Of a stretch of DNA of 64,000 nt, positions 42,034 to 54,100 are shown in pieces. A program made the translations under genes and the position numbers. The stretch is taken from contig NC_087379.1 in the NCBI RefSeq assembly GCF_963675165.1, forward strand, positions 2,670,201-2,734,200, read 5' to 3'. The notes under the pieces were generated by a model. The model worked only from the letters and a program-made list of their open reading frames with translations, ran no database searches and had not been told where the DNA came from. Position 1 is the stretch's first letter; each line of letters opens with the position of its first letter. This DNA is from Halichondria panicea (Eukaryota > Porifera > Demospongiae > Suberitida > Halichondriidae).

Positions 42034-43716
42034 TTAAATGTTAGTGTACCCACCATATCGATCAGGCCTGTTGCGATTTCTTTGCGGATATTGTCGAGCT
42101 GTTAATGCACCAGTCGAGGGTGACTCATCAGGTGGGGTCGGAGACGGATCAGTTGACTGATCAGGGGAAACTTCAAAATCTTGCAAATCCTTGTGAGCTG
42201 CCGTATCGTCGAAATCGTTTGGATTTGTTATATCGTCTTGTGACGACTCGGTGGTGGAAAGAGAATGAGTTCTATCACGTATGTGGTCGATATGTCGACG
42301 TAGTATCCTGCCATCACCAATTTCCACTTTGTAAGATACTGGTCCTGTCTGTTGTACAATGCTTCCTGGAAGCCATGTACCGTTTGTTCGGAAATCTTTG
42401 AGCATTACTTGTTGACCAACAGAGAACGTCCTTGGTTTAGCATGTTTGTCATGTTGCTGTTTCTGTTTCATCTGCTTGTCAGATACGTTTCCCTCTGTGT
42501 TTGGTTTGAGGAGATCGAATCGTGTACGTACTTTTCTTTGAAGGAACAGTTCACTCGGTGAGACGTTAGTGGTAGCATGTGGAGTTGAGCGGTATGACAG
42601 TAAAAACTGAGCCAATCTTGTTTTCAAACTCAGTCCTTTAGTGTACCTGCAGGGGGAGATTTGACAGTTGCAATACATTTCCAGTCCAACTGGAGGTACT
42701 TCAGCCAATTGCGTCCAAAAAGACTTGGTCCACTTCCAGCAACCACCACCAGCACCAGCCGAGCCACGCAGCTTGAATTTAGAGAACTTGGCCTTTCTGG
42801 TGGCCTCAGAGATAATAGATATTGCAGCTCCGGTATCGATTTCCATCTTGAGTGGAGTATCCTCGATCTTGACTGTAACTGTGATCGGCTGTGTAGAAGG
42901 CTCGGTCAATCGGTATAGGTGGTAAGTGTCAGCTTCTGAGTCAGTCGAGCTGTTCCCATCTGGTTCCACTAGGTGAGTTTTGAATCGTCTCTTCTCTGTC
43001 TTCTTGAACTGAGAGGGTGGGTTGGAGCGGCAGGCTGGTGCTATGTGTCCCTGCTTTCCACATGAGTGACACTCTGCATCCTTGAAACGGCAATCAGCTG
43101 CAGAGTGATTCGACTTTCCACAGCGGTAACAAAGTTGGTTTGGCTGCGGTCTCCTTTTGCTTTGTATGCTCTTGATGGAGGGGTTGCTGGCCTTGAGTGC
43201 TCTGGTGTTGCTTTCTGCTGCTTCCATTCCCTGTGCGATTTCCATTGCTCTCTTCAAAGTAAGTTCTGTTTCGGCTAATAGTCTTCTTTGCATTGCTTCG
43301 CTTCGGAGTCCTGCAACGAAACGGTCACGTAGGGCTTCAGTGAGAATCGCCCCAAAATTGCAGTGTGTTGCCAGCTTGCGTAGAGCTGCATCGTATTCTG
43401 CTAAAGATTTGTCAGGGACTTGATCCCTTTTTTGAAAATGAAAACGTTCTGCGATCACCGCTCGTGTCGGTTCGTAGTGCTTCCGTAGTGCAGCAAATAT
43501 TTCTCCCTTTGTCTTCGATTTGGGAGCCTCAGGTGCAAGCAAGTCACATAGAAGACTGTAGGTCGTTGCACCAATGGAGCTGAGGAGAATAGGTACATGC
43601 TTATCATCAGGGACTGTATTCGCCGTGAAGTAGAGGTCTACCTGATCCAGGTAGGTCTTGATAGACTCTTGGTCTGGTCTGTAATTGTTGAGAGTTCCAT
43701 AGTGTGTGGCTGCCAT
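42034..43716 (-). CDS. Gag-protease/integrase-tail fusion ORF of the LTR element
   Basis: One uninterrupted 560-residue frame. Residues 1 to about 170 are a Ty3/gypsy capsid-type gag. Two zinc knuckles follow (CYRCGKSNHSAADC and CHSCGKQGHIAPAC). Next is the start of a retropepsin with the DTGA active-site motif (MEIDTGAAISII). Soon after, near residue 320, the sequence jumps to the integrase C-terminal part (FLLSYRSTPHATTNVSPSEL) and its basic chromodomain-less tail. The protease flap, reverse transcriptase, RNase H and the integrase catalytic core are deleted, yet the frame is kept. The element is therefore non-autonomous. Confidence 0.88.
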   Translation of the reverse strand: MAATHYGTLNNYRPDQESIKTYLDQVDLYFTANTVPDDKHVPILLSSIGATTYSLLCDLLAPEAPKSKTKGEIFAALRKHYEPTRAVIAERFHFQKRDQVPDKSLAEYDAALRKLATHCNFGAILTEALRDRFVAGLRSEAMQRRLLAETELTLKRAMEIAQGMEAAESNTRALKASNPSIKSIQSKRRPQPNQLCYRCGKSNHSAADCRFKDAECHSCGKQGHIAPACRSNPPSQFKKTEKRRFKTHLVEPDGNSSTDSEADTYHLYRLTEPSTQPITVTVKIEDTPLKMEIDTGAAISIISEATRKAKFSKFKLRGSAGAGGGCWKWTKSFWTQLAEVPPVGLEMYCNCQISPCRYTKGLSLKTRLAQFLLSYRSTPHATTNVSPSELFLQRKVRTRFDLLKPNTEGNVSDKQMKQKQQHDKHAKPRTFSVGQQVMLKDFRTNGTWLPGSIVQQTGPVSYKVEIGDGRILRRHIDHIRDRTHSLSTTESSQDDITNPNDFDDTAAHKDLQDFEVSPDQSTDPSPTPPDESPSTGALTARQYPQRNRNRPDRYGGYTNI

Positions 43717-43769
43717 TGCTGTAGGCTACTTGATCCACAATCCTCGTCGCCAGTGAGATAACTTCAATA

Positions 43770-43966
43770 CAGTTGAGCCTCGGTTATCCGAATCCCGGTT
43801 ATCCGAATCCTCGATTATCCGAATGCTAGAGCATAGTGCAATCTGAGCATGCGCAGTAGGAAATTGCCCACGTGGCTGGCAAAAAGCCAGCTTTTGATTA
43901 TCCGAATATTTCACTTACCCGAATGGGCCCGGGGACAAAGGTGTTCGGATAACCGAGGCTCAACTG
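43770..43966. mobile_element. Pogo-like MITE nested in the 5' LTR
   Basis: 197 bp with ends CAGTTGAGCCTCGG...CCGAGGCTCAACTG and TA on both sides. It holds several internal GGTTATCCGAAT repeats. Removing it and one TA restores an LTR of the same length as its partner, so it inserted after the retroelement did. Confidence 0.92.
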
Positions 43967-44543
43967 TAATTCATTAAATCAGAACTCTGATACATACAAA
44001 ATACACAGGCTATTTATACAAAAAACAATACTAGAAAGAACCTTCTAGAACAATAGTACAGAAATGACTAAATAAGAACATGAACCACTAGAACTAACAC
44101 AACACAGTATTTACGGAATCACAGGTTTACAGTACAGTATTTACGGAATCACAAGTCTTTATCTTAATGTTAGTTCCATGTCGTAAGGATACCACAGTCT
44201 ATTCCCCCTTACTGCACTATAGTAAAAAGTTGTTGTATTCGTTTTGCCGCTGTGCAATGAAGCTCAACGCACGGGGTGAAAGCTCTATGAAGCATACCAT
44301 GCACTATTGTAAAGCTGTTTAGCACTCTCATGTTCAAACTGTTACATCTCTGTAGAACTGAAAACTAGCACCATTAATACAAATTATTACTTAACGGTCG
44401 TCATAAACTCATGATTAGTGCCTAAGGTTAATTTTTATACAATGTCATACGGTTTTGTTGTCATTATTTTTATGGTGGATCGACTCTAAGAAAACAATGA
44501 GGACAGTATCGTGTTACACAGCACATTTTTCTATATTGTCTAT

Positions 44544-47500
44544 CTACAGTACAGGTCCATAGTACTTGGTGGCTAGTGATCTCTTGGACAGTGGGGCAGG
44601 GCTGGAGTGTGTCCTGGCTGAGGAGATGCCGGGCACAGACCTGGAACTCGACTTTTTTAACACTGACAGAGACCTACAAATGTATTGTATGATTATAGAA
44701 CTTAAACTTGACGCAACAATGCTCTATGCTAGGTAGATGCTATTATAAAACCAGGAGTACCTGGCCTGTGACACAAATATACAGTAAGCTGTTAACGACA
44801 CTGCCGTTTTAATGTTGGACTCACCTTGAGGCAGGGGATAGTGTGGGGTGGAGGAAGAGAGTGGTCTTGCTGGTCTCCAGTCGGTTGTGGAGGGGAGATG
44901 GTGGAGTGGAGTCCTGCAAACTCTGCCAGGCTGCCTTCTCAACACACTTGAGACATGTTCGAGCACCCTCAACTATGTGTGTGTATGTGTGCGGGGGTGG
45001 GGAGAAGGAGACGGATGTGCATTAAGCTGTAATTATTGGTATAAGAAAGCAGTGTTAGTTAGCTTCAAATGTGATGTACAGCCATGTAAGCTCTAGGCAT
45101 ACGTACAGGAAAAAATAAGTACAGTCATAGATATACGTGGAGTAACCAAGCAGTTGCACATGTACTCGCTGTAGGTTCACAAATTAACTCACACGCTAGG
45201 CTGATAACTTTCGACTTTCCATGCCTCTTAGCAACATCATGAGGGGACTCCCCCCTCTCATTGAGGAGGGTATGATTAGCCCCGTGCTGGAAGAGACAGT
45301 AGAAGCACTCAGACATGCCACACATGGCCGCCATGTGGAGGGGTGTGTTACCTCCCTCTGCAATACGTTTGTTGTTGAGTGAGTATCGTATAATTATACA
45401 TACAGTGTACATATTATTAATTTACACTTATTCAAGCATTAGACACACAACCCAATGAATGCTGGGCTCACTTCTAGAACAACTCCCTACAACGTACTGT
45501 CTGTGATGTTAGGATTGATTGGCTTCTCCAGTATGAAATGAAGGCAAACTATTCCCCCACTTTGAGCAGCCTGCAGCAAGAAACACTATAATTATAGCAT
45601 ACATGTACGTTCACGTCACGAATCAACAGGCTTGGAATTGAGGCAAGCTATAATTATTATTCCAAGATAAGGCATACAACCAAAGCGGTCATTCTAGCTG
45701 TACATGCTGTACATATACCTTGTGCAAAGGTGTTCTCCCATTGTTGTCTTTGTCTGACATTTTGGCACCATTCTTCAGGAGAAACTTGAAACACTCTGGT
45801 TTGTCATGGGCGGCTGCTTCATGTACAGGGAGGACTCCATCCTTGTCTCCTATAAATGTGCCAGGGTAAATTTTCTAGTTCAATATCTTGATACGATGCA
45901 AGCCCTCAACCAAATTCAATATTTACTGAACACAAAGCTCTACATGTGCATGATTCGATCAGCAATAGCCACTAAAAAAACTCACCAATAGAAATGTCCA
46001 CAGCATTTTTGACTAGTAACCTCAAGCTTTCCAGGTTGCCATGGTGAGCAGCATAATGAGCAGGGGTCCTCCCCTCTCTATCGGCCATGTCCAACTCCAT
46101 GCCTCTGTCAAGGAGGCACTGAATGATTTGGGGATGGTCATGCAGGGCAGCCAGGTGGACACATGTGCGACCCTCACTGTCCTCCAGGCAGATGTCACAG
46201 CCCTGAGTAGGTACATGCTTACATCTTCAAGTTAAGTTATAGTGAAAAGTTGGAGCGAATCTAATTAGCACATCACCAACTATTCGTAAGTGTTCCCAAA
46301 AAGTCTGTTTCACTCTAGTAAGCTGTAAAATACACATTTCGTCTAACTACACAAGCTTCAACAATCTAGTACACATAATTATAATTATAGAGAGGGAGAG
46401 GAGTACTTCACCCTTCTTTATAATTAAAAGAGCACCTGGTTAGAGAGGAGTGTGAGACATTCCACCTCTCCGTTGAGGGCGCAGTAGTGAGCAGCGGACA
46501 TGCCTTTCTTGTCCACTACATCCAGATCAGCCACTTCTGATATCAACAGCATGAGCACATGGTAATGGCCGCCAATGCAAGCCTCATGGAGAGCTGTCTT
46601 TCCTGACAAGGAACCGGTATCCACATTCCCACCTTTGGATATAAGAAGCTTGACCATCTCAAGACGTCCAAATGCACACGCAACGTGCAGTGCAGTTCGG
46701 TTACTGAAATCGGTCGTGTTAGTATCTGAACCACTTCTCAAGATTTGTCTAACTTTTGAAATATCCCCCGTTTTGACAGACTGAATCAAACTAGGCTCTT
46801 GTTTCTGTTTGGGGGTGGCAAATCGTGTTCGAAGCTCTTCCCTCCCCCCTATAGGCTCCGTTATGAATGCAATGCTCTGCCGAGAGCTCGGTACGCTATC
46901 CACAGAGAGATCATCTCCCGAGCTTTCTGAATCTTCAGTTATAGTATCCTCATTACTCCCTTCTTCATCAGAGTCACTGACAATAGAGCTGACGTTGCTT
47001 CTACCACTGGAGCTCTCAGCAAACCCACTCACATTGGCACCGAACTCACTACCCGACTCGCTTGATTGCTTATCGCTATGGTAACTCGGATCGGCACTGC
47101 TACTCTCATAGCTTGCGGACGACTTGAGTGAGCTTTGGGAGGATCTTTGTATCTGTGAATACAAAAAAGGGAATAAATCTAGTCATAGATCAGTACACAA
47201 TTAAGTATACAATTATAGTGGCTATATACATGTACCGTATAGCACGAAATTTTCGAGGCACTTATATTTCGTGGAATGGCCTCTACATATAAAGCATTTC
47301 GTTGCGCAATTTTCGTGGAATGACTGCTTGCTTACCGGAATCCACGCCTTTAATCTTTGCACGTTATAGCAGATTAAAGAATAATTTTCGTGGACTTAAT
47401 TTTCATGTAGGATTGCTAACCCGCGAAAATTAAGCCTCTCGAAAATTTCGCGCTATACAGTAGCTAGCAGCAGCTAATGTTTGGTAAACTCATAGTAGTT

Positions 47501-48415
47501 TCACGGCTATACTATGAACTGATTGAACTGTATTGATACTATACGTATTGGTGACTATAGCCAGGTTTTTGTGTCGCAGTGGAATTTAATAAATGCATCC
47601 TGTCACGTACTGCATTAACCGCAACGTTGCCGTACAAAAACCCAGAGAAGAAGTTAGACACTGTACAGCGACTGAAGTGGAAGAAGCATAAAGACCATGA
47701 AGACAATGGATGATCCATATACAACAATTGTAGATCTAGATCTGTAGAGCTGCATACAAGAACAATTTTGTCTATGGCACTGATTTCTGTTTCCATTTAG
47801 TAACTCTGGAGAGAGGGGGTCTTGATTATTTCTGCCTGGAATAATGAAACCATAACTTTAAAGCTCCCTGTTCTTTCTTTTCACTCTTGGTTGCAGCTAT
47901 CTGGCCATCAGCCAGAAAGCAATACAATGATGATAGTTTAATCCTTTAGAGTGTCTGATTGTACAAATAACAGCAGTGTAGCTTGTCAATTTTTGAACGA
48001 ACATTACCCGCTATAATTACACTGTAAGGTATAGTATGGCCCAAGAGAGTCAGACTACCGTACAGCGAGTAATTTTCGTGGGGTAAAAAATTCGTTCAAC
48101 TCGAAAAACGGTGGTTTTTGTGAGTAAAAATTTCGTTTAGTCTCGTGGCCTGCACTGCATTCCAACATTCCCGTAAACCACGCCTACGTTAAAATTTCGT
48201 GGAGGTCAGCTTGCCCACAAAAATAACGAATATTTACCCCACGAAAATTACCCGCTATAAGGTATTACACTCACATGACTCACACTCTCTGACTGGCTGG
48301 GGTTGGAACTTCCTGCAATGGTAGAAGACTGGTCACTATCTCCAAACTCTCCCTCACCATATGTCAGGTCTGAACCACTGGAGAAGCTGCTCACTGTTGA
48401 ACTGTAGAAGCTCAT
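44544..48415 (-). CDS. Serine-rich ankyrin-repeat protein
   Basis: Eight exons in continuous phase give about 573 residues: 48415-48275, 47152-46436, 46202-45986, 45849-45719, 45570-45498, 45357-45193, 44972-44825 and 44673-44544. The first 130 or so residues are low-complexity Ser/Glu/Asp (MSFYSSTVSSFSSGSD on). About seven to eight ankyrin repeats follow, with recognisable cores NRTALHVACAFGRLEMVKLL, GKTALHEACIGGHYHV, GRTPAHYAAHHGNLESLRLL, VLPVHEAAAHDKPECFKFLL and NTPLHMAAMCGMSECF. The tail is basic and Ser/Pro-rich (SPASRSLSVLKKSSSRS), ending KYYGPVL. Ankyrin arrays bind other proteins. There is no signal peptide or membrane segment, so it is probably cytosolic or nuclear. I cannot assign it to a named orthologue group. 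The exon 6-7 border has two possible donors. Confidence 0.85.
47233..47462. mobile_element. MITE in ankyrin-gene intron 1
   Basis: Ends TACCGTATAGCACGAAATTT and AAATTTCGCGCTATACAGTA are inverted repeats. Two further CGTGGA-containing inverted blocks lie inside. Same broad family as 22103-22230. Confidence 0.75.
48056..48264. mobile_element. MITE next to ankyrin-gene exon 1
   Basis: Ends reading CCGTACAGCGAGTAATTTTC and GAAAATTACCCGCTATAAGG are inverted, each followed inward by GTGGGGTAAA. It lies only about ten bases from the splice donor of exon 1. Confidence 0.8.
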
Positions 48416-48478
48416 CTCATGTACATGCCACCTCTTCTGTCTTCAAAATGTTCTGCGGGTGCGAAAAGCAACCGATTA

Positions 48479-48545
48479 AAGAGCCCCGCCCCCAAAGTTA
48501 GACTAGATGGGTGTGGCCCACCAATGTGATGGGCCACGCCCATCT
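48479..48545. promoter_or_regulatory. GC box and 16-bp inverted repeat upstream of the ankyrin gene
   Basis: On the gene's strand GGGGGCGGGGCTC (48482-48494) is a GC box about 65 bases before the ATG. Next to it, AGATGGGTGTGGCCCA (48505-48520) and TGGGCCACGCCCATCT (48530-48545) form an inverted repeat with one mismatch. This is similar in content to the palindrome upstream of TYSND1. Confidence 0.5.
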
Positions 48546-51092
48546 ATATGAAAGTGAATGGCTCCAGCTGGTTTGGAGCATGCAATCACTGGCAATGCTA
48601 AGGTGAGAGAGAGAATATCAATTTTACAAACTACTTTACACTACCTATCCGGCCCTCACGTCACTCTATGTTGCGTTGTGTCCACTCAAGAATTAATGCA
48701 TTCAGGCACTCCTTTTTACCAGATTACCATTCATCTGGAATAAACTACCAGAAAAGGTCTCAAATGCTGCCTCGTACCATAGATAGTAAAGGAAAGGGAT
48801 TGGAAACGCATCACGTGCACCAATGTTTTCAACAGAGTCTGGATGGCACATCCACTTACGATTTTTAATGTTATTCATTGCTAGTCAAAAGGTCATTTGC
48901 TGTTTTTAAAGCTATATTTTTGGACCTCAAGATCATTCTTTCAGCGTTCAAGCCAATTAAGTGAGCTATTTGGGTACATAAAAACATAAGCTTTCCAATG
49001 GTAGTGGTACCATAAAGTTTGGATGTATATTGTACCCAAAAAAGTGTTTTTCTACCTTGAAAGTTAGGGTGAGTTGTTTGCAGGCGCTTTATTACTCAAT
49101 AGGAGGTAACAAGGATTGATTGCACGAAAGAATCTTTTTCTGGCATGATTGAGCTATAAGGTGGTATGTGATATAAGAGGCATGTTACATGGATTAGTGA
49201 GTTATACTTGGTTTTAATCAAATTTATTCTCGTTGTAGTGACAATTTTGTGGGCGCCTTTTCTCAATAATGCTTTGGCAGATTTTTATTTTTTTATTTGT
49301 ATGTTGTATTACTCATGCTAGTAAATGAGGTGCAAATGATTTTGGAGTGATCAAGACACCCACTATTGATTTACAACAACTTTTTTACGTACATGTTTTT
49401 TAACGTGATTTATATAATTGTCTTTTTAGGATGTGAAGCAAAAAGCTCGTAAGAAAAAATTCAAGTCATCCTCGACCTCAACCAGATCCTACCCTCTCTC
49501 GACAAAACAAAAGCATCTAGGAAGATATAAATTCAACCATAAGACACTTAGTAACCTCACCTGTCACCTCATCATTAAGTACATATATACATGTTTAGTT
49601 TTGCTTGTGTGTATACACTGTAGTTTTGTAACCACTTACTTTAAACATTATATAATTTATTGACATCCCTTAGAGTACAGTATTACACTTATGATTAGTG
49701 TCAAGACGGAGTTTAGTAAGATAATAAATACATTGTTGTCGTGTTTATAATTATGTAACTAAAATAGATCTACTGATATGGATGCCATCATGAAGCCCTT
49801 ATCCTTTAACTACACTGTCCACAGTATGAGCTTAGACATGCTTAGGGCTCCAGCTTGAGATACTCTCATAATTATACCATGTGGCTTCGATTTACGCCGC
49901 AATGGAGGGCCTGTAATCGAGGCTACAATCCGTAAGTAGGATTGTACCGTATGACGTAATGCGTTTCCAATCCCTTTCCTTTACTATCTATGCTCGTACT
50001 CATCATTCAAACTGAAAATTGTACTTTAATTCCTAGCTACATAATAGTGTTTTTTGTGACTCTAAGGGGAGTGGTCTTTGTATAGGCAGTTGCCTCACCA
50101 CAACCCTTTCCTTGTTGGGATAAAATAATCAAATCAAATACCATAAACACACCGTAATAACTATATCTAAATCTCTACTCTAGCCTCAGCTTTTCACACT
50201 CCATATTATTCATGGTGCGTAACGTAGCGTAGTAATGAGTATTATATACTGTGTCTACCTCCACTTTGGTAAAACCATTCCTGACTCACAATACAATTTG
50301 GACTTAAGCTAATCTTAACAAGAGACTCTCACAAAGACCTGGGAGTGACCATCCAAAATAGTCTCTCCTGGGACAAACATTATCAACAACCTATGTTCGA
50401 AGGCCTACAGCTGTTTGTACCTCAAACACTCAATGCTCTCATGATCTCCACAAAAAGAATGAATTCTATTCTATTTCTATGCAATGTTTGAGGTAAGAGT
50501 GCGAGACTTGTGTATCTGGGTTATATGACCTTCAATACCAGTATGGCAAAAGAACTGGGTGCACAGCCTAACAGGAGGAACAACGTTATCACAACTCTTT
50601 CTGGACCCAAGTACAAGAAAACGTTTGAGTCCGTAGTGTGTATAGACTTAGACTAGAGATAGAGATAGCTTAGAGTGAAATGTTATCAATATAATTATAC
50701 GGCCCAACATTTTACACAGCATGGGGAAAGATGTGTCTGTACAAGGAGATTCTACAATACTACTGTTTCTTGCTGGACCCAAGTTACAAGGCTAACACGT
50801 AATTATTATGTAGGCCAACAATCCTTGGCAAGTAAGCTGCTCTGGCCTGTAATTAATGTTGTAAGCCAATAAGCTGTAAATGGGATACAAGGCTTCTAAG
50901 TCTGTGACCCCTGCACTGAGGCGTTTTGCGTTTGCAGAGTGTATAGCTCTTGTGCCCATGCACAGCATTTTACGTAAAGTTGGTAAAGGGTGTGAGTACA
51001 AAAAACAAATAATGCAATGTTATAGCGGTAAAGTACATAATTCGGTATAGAGCTTAGGGGACAGGCACGCCCATCTATATAGAGCTAGAGAG
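48546..51092. other. Spacer; probable 1.2-kb inverted-end element
   Basis: A stretch of about 38 bases starting CATAGATAGTAAAGGAAAGG near 48778 recurs in reverse complement near 49952-49990 with one or two differences, bounding about 1.2 kb. The interior has no transposase I can read, only a short Lys/Ser-rich frame (near 49433). The rest is AT-rich with no supported gene. Confidence 0.45.
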
Positions 51093-51099
51093 TATAAAA
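51093..51099 (+). promoter_or_regulatory. TATA box of the xanthine dehydrogenase gene
   Basis: TATAAAA lies 51 bases before the XDH start codon. This leaves room for a short leader starting about 25-30 bases downstream. Only the motif and its position support this. Confidence 0.5.
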
Positions 51100-51149
51100 A
51101 CGTTGAGAAGGTCCCTATTTATTTATGAGCTATTATCAATATTATAAAC

Positions 51150-54100
51150 ATGGATGAGTTAGAGGGAGCCAAGGAAAGCATCTCATTCTATGTGAATGGA
51201 GGAAAGGTGAAGTATGCATGCATTCCAGCCTGCTATCCATGCATGGATATGATACATGTTTGCAGGTGATTGTGGAGAGTCCGGACCCGGAGACTACTCT
51301 ACTGTACTTCCTAAGGACTCAGCGTATCCTCTAATATTATAGCAGAATGAGATATAGCTGTACCATGCAAAATTGTACAATTAGTCTATGTGTATAATAA
51401 TTATACTGCATGATGGACTTTCCTTAGCACCCCGCCCCTCTAGTTCGCCTAACAGGTACTAAGCTTGGGTGTGGAGAGGGTGGTTGTGGTGCCTGTACAG
51501 TAATGCTATCCTGGTGTCAGGGGGGCCTGGTTACACATGCTGCTGTCAACGCTTGTCTTGCCCCTCTCTGTTCTGTGGATGGGATGGCAGTCACTACGGT
51601 GGAGGGGATAGGTAGTTCCCGCGGTATCCTTCATCCTATCCAGGTGTTTTAACAAAATATAATATCAGCTGCATTCGTTCCCTTCCTAATAGTTTCAAGT
51701 GTTTTCAAAGCACTGTTCCCTGTATTCACTGTTGTTGCATATATATATACAATATATACAATATATACAACTACTTCCAACCACAATATCTTACAATGTT
51801 CCCCCTCTCCTGGACCCTATTCTCCCAGGAGCGTATAGCGCGTGCCCACGGGTCACAGTGTGGTTTTTGCACCCCCGGGTTTGTCATGTCCATGTACACT
51901 CTCCTCAGGAACACCCATGCCCCCTCAGAGAAGCAGATTGAGGGAGCATTCAAAGGTGCGTGTACAATATCACCTCTGTGTCTCTAGTTACTGTGCGTGT
52001 GTTTCCCTCAGGCAATCTGTGCAGGTGTACTGGATACAGGCCCATCCTAGAGGGATTCAAGACCTTCTCACAGGTGAGCGTCAACTGTAACCCCCACAGA
52101 CTGCCCTCCTACACAATGCTCCCCACACAATGACCCCCACACAATACCCCAGACTGGCTGCTGTGGAGGTGCTACCAAATGCTGTATGGATGTCAAAGGC
52201 ACTGATGGAATCAAGACGATCAAAGGTCCTTCTGTCCTCTTTGATGCCTCCAAGTTCCGACCCCTTGACCCTACCCAGGAGCCCACTTTTCCCCCGGCAC
52301 TTAGGGCGGAGCCTCTCATCCCATTGGCTATCAAAGGGCCGAGGGTATCATGGTATCGACCTCTGACCTTGGACCAGTTGCTAGTGTTGAGAGCAAAGTT
52401 CCCTCAGAGCAAGTTGGTCATTGGAAACACTGAGATAGGTGGGTAGTTGTCAAGGAGACTGTGAGGTGGGGAAAATTTCAACATAAACGGCATCAGCAAG
52501 CTTTATTCTTTGATATAGTTATTATACTGTAACATACTTCATATACCGTATAATTATATGCTCGATCAGAGGCTGCTCTTGTATAAAGGCCGCACTCAAA
52601 TAGTAGCCTCCCTTGCTAGCAAAATGAAACATTTAGTAGCCGCGGCTCCTGATCAAACATATACGGTACATGTACTTGCTACAATACTTGCTACAATAGT
52701 ATGCATGTGTGTGTAATGACCATGACTTTGTGCTATTCAAGTTTGCAGTATCTCATGTTGTGTGTGTGTTTGTGTGTATTCTTTTCATTCCCCTATTTCT
52801 GTTCCATACATGCCCAGGTGTGGAGGTTAAGTATAAGGGAGCCTTCTACGATACCCTCATCAGCTGCTCTCGAGTACCTGAGCTCAACAAGATGACGGTC
52901 ACTGATGAGGGACTAACAGTGGGAGCATCTGTAACACTCAGCCGACTAGAGAAGCAACTCAAGCATCAAGTGGAGTCTCTGCCAGGTTGGTAGGGCATTA
53001 ATTGTATTGCGGAATTTTTGTAGTGTTCTAACGTTGTTTGTGTTCAATCAATGATGTATTCAATATACATGTAGCTCTCAGAATTACTTTGTGCTTAGAT
53101 ACAAGTTACTTGTATTATACAGAGTACAAGACGAGGACCTTCTCTGCTCTCCTGGAGATGCTGCGATGGTTTGCAGGACAACAGATCAGGAATGTGTCGG
53201 TCAGTATACCCCTCTACTAGCACTCTATATCCCATCACTCAACACCCCCCCCCCCAAACCCCGCAGGGTATAGGGGGAAACATATGCAATGCTAGTCCAA
53301 TCTCAGACCTCAATCCAACTCTGCTAGCAGCTGGAGTGAAGCTCACTATAGCAACCAAAGGTATGCAAGCTATTGATGCTTCTATATTGTACAGTTACAT
53401 TGTTTGTATATACTATTTGTCAGTAGTAGCTCCTTTGACCACTACAGATGCTAACAGGGTGATTGTGATTTACCCCAGCTTCTTCACTGGCTACAAGAAA
53501 ACAGCCATTAAGCCAGGGGAAATACTACTATCAATCCTCATCCCCTATACCAAAGAGGTAGGTCATGTGATCACTCAGTGGCGTGTCTATAACGAGGAGC
53601 TTTGGGGGCTTGAGCACCCCCTGGCCTCCCAAACAACCATGAGAGTAATCTAGCAATCAGACAGGTCTAGCTTACTGAGTAGTTGTGTCTCAAATTCTCT
53701 CTTATATGCAAATGAAAGTACATTGGCTAGTCATGACCACACCCTATTGAGCATGCCCAATCAGCGGCAAGTTATACACTGACAGAGTCTCAAAAAATGT
53801 TGACCTTTTTTTAAGGACATTTGAGTTCTAGAAACGCCCCTGTGACACTGTACATGCTAGTGTAGAGGTGTAGAGGTAGGTCATGTGACTGTGTGGTATA
53901 GTGTACATGTGTTGCCCCACCCTGACATGTAGTATCAACTATGAGTTGCAACTCTCTCTCCACTATATATTTCCCACACTCTCTCCCCCTTTCTTCCCCA
54001 CACTCCTCCCCTTTCTTCTCCACTCTCTCCCCCCTTTCTTTCCCACTCTCTCCCCCTTTCTTCCCCACACTCCTCCCCTTTCTTCTCCACTCTCTCCCCC

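Larger units (their letters stand above)
40499..44196 (-). mobile_element. Ty3/gypsy-type LTR retrotransposon, internally deleted and rearranged
   Basis: The LTRs are 40499-40742 (3', in element orientation) and 43754-44196 (5'). Each is 244 bp once a 197-bp MITE and its duplicated TA are removed from the 5' copy, and they are nearly identical. They begin TG and end CA. The insertion is flanked by GTCTA (40494-40498 and 44197-44201). A polypurine tract (AACAGGGGAGGAAA) precedes the 3' LTR. A TGGCGACGAGGATTG primer-binding-type sequence follows the 5' LTR. Between them lie a gag-protease start fused to the integrase C-terminus (RT and RNase H missing), a second partial copy of the element's 3' end (about 41894-42177), and a foreign coding-like stretch (40906-41893). 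The high LTR identity indicates a recent insertion. Confidence 0.93.
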
